DNA of 64,000 nucleotides from the NCBI GenBank assembly GCA_023052935.1, contig CM041294.1, positions 41,997,736-42,061,735 on the forward strand. Direction: 5' to 3'. The translations under genes were made by a program, and so were the position numbers. The notes beneath the pieces are model-generated. The model was not told the DNA's origin. It worked only from the letters and a program-made list of their open reading frames with translations, and did no database searches. Positions 1 to 10,445 of this stretch are shown here, piece by piece (positions within the stretch are counted from its first letter, which is position 1; every line of letters begins with the position of its first letter). The DNA comes from Piezodorus guildinii. Its lineage: Eukaryota > Arthropoda > Insecta > Hemiptera > Pentatomidae.

Positions 1-905
1 ACACCTAAATTACCTTCGTCACCTTCCTTTAGAAACCCGTAGGCTTTTGTTAGTTCCTTAATATTCCCCCCCATTGACCACTGCTGTGCGGTGGATGGGG
101 GTGTCTCTGGGGATCTGAAGGCAAAACTAAAACGATTATTCAACTGCTTTATCCGCTTCATCTTTGAGATACCCAGGGACACCTCTGTAACCCGATTCTA
201 CGAATAGTTGAACTGGCTTTACCCCTCCTACCGTTGTAAGTACTTCCTGGCTTCCTTTCTCTTCCAACTTCTCCAATCCCGCCGTCCGCCTTACATATCA
301 GATATGTTTCTTTTCAAATCCTCAGTCCACTCTCGCCACACTCGCTCACGGCCTTCGGACATATACATGATGCCCCATCGAACTGCAGCTTTCGACAGAT
401 CTTTCCTAATTCGATCTTCAACCTTATGGAACTCTATTCCTTCTTACATCCGTGACTCCAATACTCTTCCGACATTCAAATCTCGCCTGGTCAATCATCT
501 GTCTCTCCAATTTCCGAAGAATCCTAATTAGTTTTCTAATTTCAATTAAAATTAATAACAAAACAGATAGAAACCTTAATATACCTATTATATTTTATGT
601 TATCTTGTGTTTTGCACTTATTATACTATTAGTATATTGTTAAATTAACAAAAAAAAAAACGAAGAAAGTTGATTTTATGAAAGTTGTATATATGTTTAT
701 ATTTCTTATTATGTTTATCATCTAGTTTAATTTTAAATATTATTATTTGAGGCTGCTTTTTAATCCATTGTTTGTAATTTCTATTGTTTCTTTATATTGT
801 TTTTGTATACTCTAAGACCTTAAAGTTTTTATATTAATTTTCTTGTTATGTTATTCTAAAGGGACTAGTCCCAGAATAAATAAAGATTTATTATTATTAT
901 TAAAA
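1..905 (+). mobile_element. CR1/Jockey-superfamily LINE, 3' end, decayed
   Basis: The plus strand encodes the far C-terminal part of a non-LTR reverse transcriptase. It runs from residues resembling the segment after the polymerase domain (around 120-230) to the typical closing block with HTRSRPSD, then SFLIRSSTLWNSIP and an FKSRLVNHL end at about 531. The frame is interrupted by an amber stop near 205-207 and by others further upstream, so this is a pseudogene. The 3' UTR ends with a perfect palindrome gggactagtccc at 861-872, then AATAAA and an (ATT)n tail to about 905, which marks the 3' terminus. The 5' part lies outside the window or was lost. The clade (CR1 versus another Jockey-superfamily clade) is uncertain. 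Confidence 0.75.
861..872 (+). other. 3'-terminal hairpin of the LINE
   Basis: A perfect 12-base palindrome (gggactagtccc) sits just before AATAAA and the (ATT)n tail. A near-identical hairpin is present in the LINE end at 35863-35875, and a similar GGGG/CCCC stem in the minus-strand LINE end near 50100. It may be the 3' structure recognised by the element's reverse transcriptase; that role is inferred. Confidence 0.5.
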
Positions 906-1734
906 AAGAAATAACGCAAAGTTAAATAAAATTCTTAAGTTAAATCCTACAACATATAATGTTGAGAAAAAATAAAATAAACTTATTTTCTAAAAACAAG
1001 TGACTCACTTGTGATGCACGTCACCCCACGGGATAGTTAAGCGTGGCCAACCGGTGGGCCCACGGAACAAACAAGTGTGACCCACCGCTGTGTCACCCCG
1101 CCCCACGGAACAGAAGAGTGAGTAATATCACTTACTCTTCGTAATATTTTAATGAATTTACCTAAAAGAAGCTCTAAACGTCCGTTCTTCCCCTTCCAAG
1201 CTTTGTCAGTCGACAAGGAAAAGGAGCCGGTGACAAAGTTATATCAAGCCTCATGGAGGAGGAATTAATTAAGCGAGAAGACAAGAGTGGGAGGGAGCGA
1301 AGTGCCTGCAAAAACGGCCCTCGACTAGAAGAGATATGGCCTGTATTAATGAAGGATGGTTCTAGGGTCTGTCTAATTGGTTCTCACCGGGCCCTAGTCC
1401 GTACTATAGATGTACTAAGGTTACAGCACCTCGTGCGCTGGAATATTTCGCCGTGGGAATGAAAAAGAGTTGGTCTGGATTAATCCAACAAGGAGAGGAT
1501 CCAAAATGTGTCTCACCGATTTTGAAGGAACGTTTTTTAGGTAAAACCAGATTTTAAACCATTTGACTCTGCAAAATATTAAGGGCCAAAGCTCCCCAGA
1601 AGATGCGTAAAAAAATTGGAAAGATTGCGCTCCAAAAACCATTTTTATTTAATATCCCTGGTTCTCGTGAATGAAGAAAAATTAGTTTGGTGTGATATTT
1701 ACCCTATTTCAAAGCGGAAGAATAATAAAAAAAA
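906..1734. other. Intergenic, GC-rich patch at about 1000-1130
   Basis: No gene is recognised. A GC-rich patch at 1000-1130 contains two related segments with CCCACGG and GTGACCCACC, and ends in an imperfect palindrome around 1126-1148 (GAGTGAGT paired with ACTTACTC). A 69-residue open frame from an ATG at 1253 has no recognisable motif. Confidence 0.4.
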
Positions 1735-1810
1735 ATCTGGTGCGCGCAACACACGACATACACTTACCTCCGTTATTAAAATCGATTTCAGAATTTTTAA
1801 ATACATTTAG
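1735..1810 (+). repeat. End fragment of interspersed repeat R1
   Basis: The segment starting TCTGGTGCGCGCAACACACG, with a downstream CCTCCGTTATTAAAATCGATTT stretch, matches in reverse complement the end of the repeat at 45600-45995. Only this end is recognisable here. It shows that the R1 unit has a reproducible terminus next to a poly-A or poly-T tract. Confidence 0.55.
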
Positions 1811-1867
1811 AGATAAAAATAAATTGTTAAAGAAATAATTAGAATTTCAATAGAAACATGTGTTTTA

Positions 1868-2090
1868 TATATGTGGCGCTAAACCGCCAGGTTTTTTCCC
1901 CATTTTTGGGTACCCATTTTATAGAGGCTGGGTCTGCCCAAGGAGGGTCTCCATACCCTAGGGTCGCCCCCCGACTGAAATAACAGAATAAATAATTTCC
2001 GTCACAACCGGGATTCGAACCCAGGACCCGAAGCACAGTAGACTACCGCTCTACCCACTAGAGCTCTACCCACCAAGCCGCTCCCAAAAA
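1868..2090 (-). mobile_element. tRNA-derived SINE, family A
   Basis: Read on the minus strand, a tRNA-like head carries an A-box-like segment (GTGGGTAGAGCGGTAG) and a near-perfect B box (GGTTCGAATCC). It is followed by a body with GACCCTAGGGTATGGAGACCCTCC and CAGACCCAGCCTCT. Three more copies in the window share the same order (2752-2955, 13996-14297, 53515-53882). It would be transcribed by RNA polymerase III and mobilised by a LINE in trans. It is not a functional tRNA gene, because the body continues without a cloverleaf 3' half. Confidence 0.75.
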
Positions 2091-2232
2091 TAATATTTAA
2101 CAAGGTAAAAATAGATATTTTATTTTAAACATTTTTTTTTTTAATTTGTCTCAAAATGGACAATAATAATAATTCTTTGAGATCACATTCATACATTATT
2201 TACAGAATAAACAAAGGTAAAGACAAATTACA

Positions 2233-2475
2233 TTTAAAAAAAACCCGCAGGTGGTCCTAGGATTTTTTAATGGGAGTAAAAAATCCTTAGTTATGCCGTC
2301 CTTCGGATGGGACGTTAAAAGGTGGCCCCGAGCCTGTGCGATGTCAGGTACTCGTTAAAGATCCCTATCCTAATAAATCCTGGATAGGCAAAATTTAGGA
2401 CTCCCACTGTAGCATCGTCCGATTAGCCATAGTTGCATAAAAGTGACGTTAAACGAATAAACAAACATTTAAAAA
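2233..2475 (+). mobile_element. tRNA-derived SINE, family B, 5'-truncated
   Basis: This carries the family-B body: CCCGCAGGTGGTCC, GGATTTTTTAATGGGAG, CAGGTACTCGTTAAAGATCCC, CTGGATAGGCAAAATTTAGG and a GTGACGTTAAACGAATAAACAAAC tail. The tRNA-like head seen in the copy at 43660-43925 is missing. Other copies lie at 23605-23835, 33079-33365, 41770-41895 and 49405-49565. Confidence 0.75.
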
Positions 2476-2751
2476 AAATTAATGTAAACAAATGTAAAAA
2501 ATAAAATAAATATATGAAAAAAATTAAATTAAACAATTAAAAAAATAAATAAATAACGGTGAAAAATTGAATAAATAAATTTTGAATTAGGTATTAGGCT
2601 AAAAGTTTTGGTCATAGAATGTTTTCACTTTGAAGCACTTACTTAATATTCATATTTATATGAATTTAAAAATTAATGGATGAAAAATCTTATATTTTTT
2701 ATCTACTTGGCCTCTACCCCCTCCCCTCTCCAAACAATTATGCAAGCATAA

Positions 2752-2955
2752 TTAACCGGTTCGAATCCCGACTATGACAGATTATTATTTATTCTGTTAA
2801 TTCAGCCAGGGGGGCGAACCTAGGGTTTGAACACCCTCCTGGGGCAGACCCAGCCTCTTTAAGGTGGGTACCCAAAATTGGGGAAAAAATCTGGCAGCTG
2901 AGCGTGATCAAGGCCTAGAAACAGAACAAATCTCTATATGTACTGAGCCCAAGAC
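2752..2955 (+). mobile_element. SINE family A, head partly missing
   Basis: The copy begins at the B box (CCGGTTCGAATCCC) and continues through the family-A body, including GGGGCAGACCCAGCCTCTTT and the 3' part ending near TACTGAGCCCAAGAC. Its orientation is opposite to the copy 700 bases upstream. Confidence 0.7.
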
Positions 2956-3513
2956 ATTATGCGCCTAAGTCATTGTATTGTAGAGATACAGGTACTATAT
3001 ATACATACATGTATTATGTTTGTAATATATCCTGCTATTCCAAGTCAGGAAGAAATCGAGTTTACGGATGGACGGGCTGATTGATGAAGTACATAAGTTA
3101 AAGAAAGCTAGGAATAATCTACCGTACATTTAGATACTGAAACATTTGTAACTTCTTTTATTCAAAACAACGCAGCTTCTAAAAAGTATGTTCTAGTGAC
3201 AAATATTATTTTCCATAAAATTTCTGCAGCACATATTCTCCGATAGTTTTCATATACAAGTTATTTCGTGTGCAAACCAAAAGTTATTTCCGCACTTCAG
3301 AAACGTCTAATATTGGATATCTTTATAAATATTGGTTTTAAGGATTTTTTTTTTTTTTACTAAATCTCTATATTGTATATTGTTTTGTTTTTTTCATTTA
3401 TCATTTGGGTAGGTGTATAATTTAATATGTTAAAACTATATTTTCACCACAGAGGATCAAATATATCAGTTTTAATAAGTGGGAAATTTCGTCTTCACCA
3501 TCTTTAAGTAATA
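2956..3513. other. Intergenic, nothing recognised
   Basis: AT-rich unique-looking sequence with short homopolymers and no coherent frame. It forms the left flank of the BEL insertion. Confidence 0.5.
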
Positions 3514-3518
3514 GCAAC
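3514..3518. repeat. Target-site duplication (left) of the BEL element
   Basis: GCAAC directly precedes the 5' LTR and is repeated at 8483-8487 directly after the 3' LTR. A 5-bp duplication is the size usual for BEL/Pao elements. Confidence 0.95.
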
Positions 3519-3992
3519 TGTTCGCGATTACGCGAATTAAAAATAATAATATTTATTTTGATTTAAATTTAAATAGGTCGCGCCATGGATACGGCACAGA
3601 TGTTTAATTCGACTAGCTTTTGTTTTTTATAAAGTGTCAGTGTGAATTGAGATTCTGTCCCGATCGCATGTTTTTTGTAGTCCGTGACGATATTTTTGGT
3701 GATATTCGGTTCCCGGTCACGATATAGGGACTCAATTTTAAGAATTTAGGTTCTCCTAAGTTTTACAAGATCAAATCTAGGAGCAGCTTGAAGAGACTGC
3801 CGAGCCTGAGCGGGCCCGTTCGAGAAGACACGAAGAAGGCGATTAGGTAAGCTGCTGTCCATCTTAAACTTTCTTGTAAAACGATTTGGAGATCCCTTAT
3901 TCTGGGCATAATCAAAATTTAAAGTTTTTTATTATTATTTTTTATCATACAGTCCACAACCAGAAAATTTTTAATTGGTACAATTAGTACCA
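3519..3992 (+). repeat. 5' LTR of the BEL element
   Basis: The 474-bp direct repeat has TG...CA ends. It differs from the 3' copy by one A/T change (in the stretch before GTGTCAGTGTG) and one T/G change (in GAGCAGCTT/GG). A strong splice-donor-like AGGTAAG lies at 3845-3851; its use is unknown. Confidence 0.95.
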
Positions 3993-4000
3993 TAATTTAT

Positions 4001-4018
4001 TGGTCCAGACCGAGCCGG
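4001..4018 (+). other. Putative primer-binding site
   Basis: TGGTCCAGACCGAGCC begins eight bases after the 5' LTR. It starts with TGG, the complement of a tRNA 3' CCA, which is where BEL elements prime minus-strand synthesis. I did not identify the tRNA. Confidence 0.6.
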
Positions 4019-4256
4019 ATTTTTAGAAATTGGGATTGATCGTTAAATCCGTTTTATACAATTTCTATTCGTAATCTGGGCAAAAGGATTGATTTTTTGA
4101 GCCCAAGAATCGATAGGAACCGTATCGATAAATCGATATCAGATCGATCTCTTTAACGATATTAAATCGAATTAAAACATCTGTTTTTTTTGTTATTATT
4201 TGGTAGGTTGCCTTAGTGATTAATTTTAGAAGTTAAATTAAAAATTATTTGCAAAC

Positions 4257-5367
4257 ATGTCCGAATCATCTTTAAGAGTACTTATTGCAAAAAAAGAAAA
4301 ATACTTTTAAAGGATTCAACGTCTATACGACCTTGCTTTAAAAGTCACTAGCCAAGATAAAAAATTACTTCATCAATTTCAAATTTTATATCAATCATTA
4401 GACGAAACGGTGGTTGAGTTTGAGAAGATAGAATTTAGGATTAATGAAATTCAATGTGAGTTGGATAAAAAATTTTACTCCGGAGTTCGACGATGTATTG
4501 ATAGATATGGTAGGATTGGTTAGGTTAGTCGCTGCGAGGGAATTGACTAAATCGACGGTATGTCATAGCGAATCGAGGGGCGGAAAAATGAATGCTGAGC
4601 CGGAAAGGAAAGTATAACTTCCAAGAATTGATATTCCTACCTTTAATGGGCGTGCAGATGAATGGCCAGTGTTTTATGAATTGTTTAAAACATTAGTTCA
4701 CGAAAACGAGGGCTTATCTGAGTTAGAAAAATTACAATATTTATTTTCAAAATTGAACGGTCCAGCCGCTAGCATTTGTAAAACACTAAAACCAATAGCC
4801 AGCAATTATAGGGTTATATGGAAGAGTCTTTTTGATCGTTATAATGATGATCGAAGCTTAGCCGATAGTTATATAGATCAAATTTTTGAATTTAAACCGC
4901 TCAAATCAGAGAGTCGAGAAGGTTTGACGATGGTTTTAGATAAATTTTGTGCTTCGATCGGAGCGCTGAAGCAATTAGATTCTATTAATTCTCTTGAGGA
5001 TTATATTTTTTTGTATATGGGTCTAAGGATTCTTGATCCGGTTACACGAAGGGAATTTGAGGCCGCTCATAGAAATAAAAATATTCCCGAATACTCTGAT
5101 TTGGTTAAATTTTTAGAAAAACAAATTAAGACAATACCTCTATCAGAAACTTTCCAGTATCCAAAGCGTAATATACGCACTACTTATTCATTTGTTACAA
5201 AATCTGTAACCCCAGACTCCATTCCAGGATCTTGCTGTGAATTTTGTTCCGAGGGTTCGCATACAATTCCAGATTGTGCAAAGTTCTCAAAATTGTCCCC
5301 TTGGAATCGCTATAGGCAGATTAAGAATAAGAGACTTTGTCAAAAATGTTTTTTCTCAGAACCATAG
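4257..5367 (+). pseudogene. gag: BEL/Pao gag, broken
   Basis: The likely original start is the ATG at 4257. The frame stops after 17 codons at 4308-4310, and further stops and a frame change occur before 4620. From about 4620 a clear DUF1759-type block is readable: a PTFNG...EWPVFYELF opening, then EKLQYLFSKLNGPA and SLFDRYNDDRSLADSY. A downstream region has CCEFCSEGSHTIPDC followed by a second Cys pair, typical of the BEL Gag/zinc-binding region. The frame ends at 5367 next to a T6 run (5349-5354), where an indel shifts reading into the Pol frame. The product would be the capsid/nucleocapsid protein. Several independent lesions make it nonfunctional. Confidence 0.85.
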
Positions 5368-7837
5368 GTCAAAAGAGTGTAGCATAATTAAAAGTTGTTC
5401 GAAATGCGATCTACCTCATCATACTCTCTTGCATTTCGAATTTCAACGCAACAATGCCGATTTAAACGAGGTGAATCCCCCTAAAGACCGAACATCGGAT
5501 CCGACTACAAGTCTTTGTTCATTGTATAAAGAGAAACATCTTTCTCCCTTACAAAATACAATGCTTCTAGCAACGGTAGTAGGAAACGTCCGAGATAGTT
5601 CGGGGCAATTACAAAGAGTACGAATGTTGATAGATTCAGGAAGTCAGTCCCACTTCATCACTCGGAGCGCATGTCGTCGGTTGGGGCTCTCTATTGAAAA
5701 AATAAACTCCTCTATTTTAGGGTTTGGAGGCTTATCGAAACCGGTTGGGGGCAAAACAATGTTTGTATTGTCATCAATAAGAAATCCTTATGTAATGTAT
5801 GACATTGATTCGTTCGTTGTTGACAAAATTGTTGATAGAATGCCATCAACCCCGATTGATAGGTCCCAAATGGATCATTTTAAAAATTTAGAGCTAGCAG
5901 ATCCAAATTTTGACACTCCTGGTGCCATTGATGGAATTATTGGTTCGGAGCTTTGTCCATATTTTCTGGGAGGGCGTCAAGTTCGGGGTTCCTCTGATCA
6001 ACCGATAGCAATACAAAGTCCGTTTGGATTTGTATTGTTGGGAAAAGCGCCAATCATTCAGAGCGTAGAACCTAATATATCACTCTGTTGTACTGACGAG
6101 ACGCCTATAGGAAATTTATTAAAATCCTTTTGGGAAATAGAGTAAGTTCCTTCTCCTCCAAGACCTATCTTAAGTCCTCAAGATGCTAAGTGCGAGGAGA
6201 TATTTTCGTCGACTATAAAGAGGGTTCAATCTGGAAGGTATATTGTACATTTACCTTTCCATGAAGAACCCTCTGGTTTAGGGTCATCCCTTGCAGTTGC
6301 CAAAAGGTGTCTCATAGCCTTAGAAAAACGCTTAAGTCATTCACAAGAATTTAGGAAAACATATAATGATGTTATCCAAGATTATTTAAACCAAGGTCAT
6401 GCATCATTAGTTCCTAATGCAGATTTGAATACTGAAGGATATTATATCCCCCACCCCGGAATATTCAAACCTCAAAGTTTGACCACTCCGTTGAGAATTG
6501 TTTTCAATGAGAGTTCGAAAACAACTTTCGGAAAATCATCGAATGACATTTTATTTGTCGGACCGAAGTTGCAAATCGATATTATGGCGTTATTCATACA
6601 TTTTAGAATTTTTGAAGTTGATTTTACTGCAGATATCAAGCAGATGTATAGAAAGAGGTGGGTAACTCCTGAACATAGGCAATTTCAGAGATTTCTATGG
6701 AGATTTTCTCCCGATAAGCCCGTTCAAGTTTATGAACTCAATTGTATAGTTTTCGAGATGTTATCCTCTCCCTTCTTAGCTCTGCGTACGGTAGACCAGC
6801 TTGTCGAGGACGAGAAAGGAAGTTTCTCGGAGGTCGCAAATTTTATACCCCGTGATACGTATATGGATGTCTTGGTCAATTCACTCCCTTCGATACAGGA
6901 GTCTTTAGAGATCAGTCGAAAGGCTAGTGATATGTTTCAAAGTGGTGGTTTCGAATTAACTAAATGGGGTTCTAATCTAATTCAATTTCTCTCCTCAAAG
7001 CACAATGAAGAGCCGCGAGAAAGCCGTGAAAACCTTTCAGAGAAAAATCCTTTGTCAGTTCTGGGTTTACGATGGGTTCCAAAGAGCGATTTCTTACAAT
7101 TCAAAATAGATTATGAATTTAAGAGATGCACAAAGCGCAACATTTTGTCCACTGTCTCCCGTATTTTGGATTCGATGGGACTGCTAGATCCAGTTATGCT
7201 TTATGCGGTTTTTATAAAATGGCTTTGGAAAGAAGGGGTAGATTGGGATGAGCTACCGTTAGACTCATTTGCTAAACAATGGCAACAGTTTCAGTCCGAA
7301 TTTACTAGTTTCGGAGATGTGAGAATTCCACGGCATATAGGATTTTACCCTGAAGCAAAAATAACTTTAATATGGTTTTCAGATGCTTCGATGGTGGGTT
7401 ATGGATTGGTGGTATATGCTAAGGTCGAGCAAGTTGGTTATGAACCTAAGGTCAGTCTGATCAGTGGAAAGCTGAAAGTAGCTCCTACAAAATTATTGTC
7501 TATTCCTAGACTAGAATTATGTGCCGCATTACTTGTAACCAACTTAGTGAACACGGTTATCAAGACGTTGACTCTTCGTATACCCGTCAATCGTACGATA
7601 TATTTTACCGATTCAGAAATAGTTCTTTGCTGGATCCGTGCTTCTTCAGACAGGTGGCAAACATTTGTGGCCAATAGGATAGTCGTAATTCAGGAACCAA
7701 CCCCCAATGGTTCGTGGTTTCATATCGATGGAAAGGAAAATCCTGCCGATGGTGTTATCTGTGTGGCCGTAGTTCGGACTTGGTCCGGAAATGATAAGCG
7801 GCTGGTCGTGAAGCTATATCCTCTACCATCTCAGTAG
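5368..7837 (+). pseudogene. pol: BEL/Pao pol (protease-RT-RNase H), broken, integrase missing
   Basis: One frame runs through this region except for an in-frame TAA at 6143-6145. The first part is an aspartic protease of the DUF1758 type, with the catalytic MLIDSGSQSHFI block near 5630. RT begins around 6430, with FNESSKTT...NDILFVGPKLQ and the VDFTADIKQMY block. The usual YXDD catalytic box reads YMDV (near 6862), so the polymerase is probably dead. RNase H follows, with SDASMVGYG, PRLELCAALL, TDSEIVLCWI and a NPADG end. After 7837 there is no integrase, which normally follows RNase H; a deletion removed it and the C-terminal end of RNase H. The protein could not self-mobilise. Confidence 0.9.
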
Positions 7838-8008
7838 GTCCCGGCTCAGTAGTCGTTGTATATATTGTAAATACGTTTGGATTGGATTTGTGTTTATTTG
7901 GTTTGTTTAAAAAATAGTTCTAGTTAGGTTATAGTTTAAAAAAAAAAAAAATGTTATGACTACTTTATTTGATTTTGCTGAAGGTAGGAACCTTCAGGGG
8001 CGGGTGTG
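7838..8008 (+). other. BEL 3' untranslated stretch with polypurine-like tract
   Basis: Short noncoding interval with an A13 run (7939-7951). An imperfect G-rich tract (AGGGGCGGGTG, about 7997-8006) directly before the 3' LTR could prime plus-strand synthesis. Confidence 0.5.
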
Positions 8009-8482
8009 TGTTCGCGATTACGCGAATTAAAAATAATAATATTTATTTTGATTTAAATTTAAATAGGTCGCGCCATGGATACGGCACAGATGTTTAATTC
8101 GACTAGCTTTTGTTTTTTATATAGTGTCAGTGTGAATTGAGATTCTGTCCCGATCGCATGTTTTTTGTAGTCCGTGACGATATTTTTGGTGATATTCGGT
8201 TCCCGGTCACGATATAGGGACTCAATTTTAAGAATTTAGGTTCTCCTAAGTTTTACAAGATCAAATCTAGGAGCAGCTGGAAGAGACTGCCGAGCCTGAG
8301 CGGGCCCGTTCGAGAAGACACGAAGAAGGCGATTAGGTAAGCTGCTGTCCATCTTAAACTTTCTTGTAAAACGATTTGGAGATCCCTTATTCTGGGCATA
8401 ATCAAAATTTAAAGTTTTTTATTATTATTTTTTATCATACAGTCCACAACCAGAAAATTTTTAATTGGTACAATTAGTACCA
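8009..8482 (+). repeat. 3' LTR of the BEL element
   Basis: The 474-bp copy of the 5' LTR has two substitutions by eye. It is followed directly by the GCAAC duplication at 8483-8487. Confidence 0.95.
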
Positions 8483-8589
8483 GCAACAGACATCATATGT
8501 AAAAAAACGCTGATAAGAATCATGGCAGTTATTATCATTGTTTAAATTAAAAAACCTCCTTTTAAAATTTGCTAAGAGAGGTTATAGAG

Positions 8590-8880
8590 AGGAGCCGGTG
8601 GCTGATTGGTTAGCGCGCTAGCCTGCCACGCTGAAATTGTGAGTTCGAATCCCAGTCCCAGGAGGACTTTTTTCAAGCATACAAGGAAATGGGGATTCAC
8701 TCACAATCTCCCCGGGTATGTGGGACCCGTCAGCTAATTGATAGCCACCCACAAAATAGGCGTAGGGAGTGATGACCCTACCCTATAAAATGTCATCGAG
8801 CTTCGAGGGGTGGAATATGAACCATACCGCGCGGCCAAGGGCCTTCAAGGTCTGTCGCGCCAACCAAATAAAAAAGAGAA
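8590..8880 (+). mobile_element. tRNA-derived SINE, family C
   Basis: The head has an A-box-like GTGGCTGATTGGTTAGCGCG and a B box GAGTTCGAATCCC. The body has GGGGATTCACTCACAATCTC, TGTGGGACCCGTCAGCTAAT and GGAGTGATGACCCTACC, followed by a CGCGGCCAAGGGCC...GTCGCGCCAACC block and an A-rich tail. An inverted copy lies at 14358-14616. The head and body differ from families A and B, so it is a third SINE lineage. Confidence 0.75.
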
Positions 8881-9619
8881 ATTATAAGTTATCTTAACTT
8901 TTAGTAAAAACAGATAATAAACAATAATGACGGTAATTTATCTTGCACGAAAACTATCGGAGAATATGTATTACATTTTTAAAAGACATTTGGAAGTAAG
9001 ACAGCCTTGACAGACTAAAGAATACAGTAGGCGGTAGGGGGAATTGAATTATTGAAGAGGAAGCCTATCAGGGGGAGTGAGGTTGCCGATCCAGGAGGCT
9101 GTGCTGCCAAGGCTGCCTGAATTAGCAACTACACGTCATAGGAGCTTACTATCGATGAGGCAGTGTCAATCATTGCTCGCTGTTAAATCTATGTACATTA
9201 ATCTTAGATGGTTTAAATTACAGCTTGAATGAGAAAATTAAAATAGTTTATTATTTAATATTGTTGTTCAATCCTTCTCTACTCTATATATGTTGATAAA
9301 GCTCTAAACTCTAAATAATAGCCCCTTTATAGAACAATTTGTAGCTTTAAAAGCCCGCAGCCGCAAGAATATTTAACTTATCATGTAAATATAAATAAAC
9401 TGAAACTCTTTAGCCAATTAAGGATTTCAAATACTAAAAAGTTGACAGTTTTTCATACCAATACACTTTTAATTATAAACACAGGGGGAAATGTAGATGG
9501 TGTAAAGAAAAAGTAAAAAATCATCCTTAGAAAATCTTCTAAATATTGATAGTTTGGATAAACTAAATAAAATCTATTTCTTTTTGTTAAAAAAATATAT
9601 ATACATACAAGGAACGATC
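8881..9619. other. Intergenic, nothing recognised
   Basis: AT-rich sequence without a coherent frame or repeat that I can match elsewhere in the window. Confidence 0.4.
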
Positions 9620-9768
9620 AAGGACGAGGCTTTTTTCGGGACTTGTTTATTTTGACTCAAGATACTCTAAAACATGTATTTCCGTCGAAAACTGGAATTC
9701 GAAAATTTTCACGAATCGCAATACTTTCCTTTACTATATATTTCATATATAGGTAAGTGAAAGTAATA
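9620..9768 (+). mobile_element. Solo terminal arm of the foldback/MITE family
   Basis: The segment carries CTCTAAAACATGTATTTCCG, GAAAATTTTCACGAATCGC and TTACTATATATTTCATATAT, closing with AGGTAAGTGAAAGTAA. It matches the right arm of the element at 21585-22266 and, inverted, the left arm at 45160. No partner arm is found nearby, so this is a solo end. Confidence 0.7.
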
Positions 9769-9776
9769 AGTAATAA

Positions 9777-10045
9777 GTTGCTGATGTGGCCCGGACCAGG
9801 TATTATTCCTTCCATGACAAACTCCACTCCCACTGTAACCCACTAGTTTCAATCCTTGTTTTCTTTTCCATTCCTGACAGTCCTTCGAGGCATCTGAAAA
9901 GAAGATGGCCTCGAGTCCTTCTAGTTTATATTACTTCCAGGAAATGCTGCCATTGGGAATTTTCATTTCATGTGTTTTATTTAACAGCTAATTTACTAAT
10001 GTATTAACCAAAACAGGTAAATATCATTAAATAAATAAAATAAAA
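9777..10045 (+). mobile_element. Jockey-type LINE, extreme 3' end
   Basis: The frame encodes the last residues of the Jockey RT protein (ARTRYYSFHDKLHSHCNP and a LKRRWPR close), very similar to the end of the copy at 40887-41756. A 3' UTR follows with GAAATGCTGCCATTGGGAAT and an A-rich end. The 5' truncation is severe, to about 75 codons. This is a dead-on-arrival insertion. Confidence 0.8.
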
Positions 10046-10239
10046 GTAAATTTTAAGACAAAATGGTAAATAAAAAATTAAAACTAAATTTTACATAATA
10101 GATTTAATGTATGGAATACTAGATATAAAATCAAAAACTTACAGCGTATATTTTAGACTATTTTTTAAATTGTATTGCAATAAATCTACATGATGTTTAC
10201 TTTTCGCTTAATTTAATAAACAAGTAAATTTTGGATTTA

Positions 10240-10445
10240 TCAATCCTTCGAGGCGATTGAAAAGATGATGGCCTCGAGACCTACTTAATTAAATTGACAT
10301 TGAAGTGCTACCACTGGGTAGTTTCTTCACTAGACATTATCACGCCCATAAGTGTAAATTAGACCATTTACTTGTTGTATATATTATATGCACAGTTGTA
10401 AATATCAAAAAATGTATAAAAAAAAAGAAAAAAAAAAGATTTATC
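10240..10445 (+). mobile_element. Jockey-type LINE, 3' UTR remnant
   Basis: CCTTCGAGGCGATTGAAAAG then GATGGCCTCGAGACC corresponds to the last codons of a Jockey RT. The 3' UTR follows with GTGCTACCACTGGGTAGTTTC and ACAGTTGTAAATATC before an A-rich tail at 10415-10445. It is related to, but separate from, the copy at 9777-10045. Confidence 0.7.

Larger units (their letters stand above)
3519..8482 (+). mobile_element. BEL/Pao LTR retrotransposon, complete ends, defective interior
   Basis: Two 474-bp LTRs (3519-3992 and 8009-8482) start with TG and end with CA, differ at only two positions, and are flanked by a GCAAC duplication. The interior (about 4.0 kb) encodes, in order, a Gag with a DUF1759-type block, a CCHC-rich region, a retropepsin-like DUF1758 domain, reverse transcriptase and RNase H. 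This order and these blocks identify the BEL/Pao group. Integrase is absent, since only about 170 noncoding bases lie between the last coding residues and the 3' LTR. Gag and Pol carry stops, a frameshift and a damaged catalytic box. The near-identical LTRs imply recent insertion of an already defective copy. Confidence 0.95.

Noticed and set aside
1253..1462. 69-residue frame with ATG start and charged N-terminus
   Set aside because: No recognisable family, no composition shift and no splice or promoter signal, so not called a gene.
8600..8665. Possible tRNA gene (plus strand)
   Set aside because: Same reason: SINE family C head, with the body present in an inverted copy at 14358-14616.
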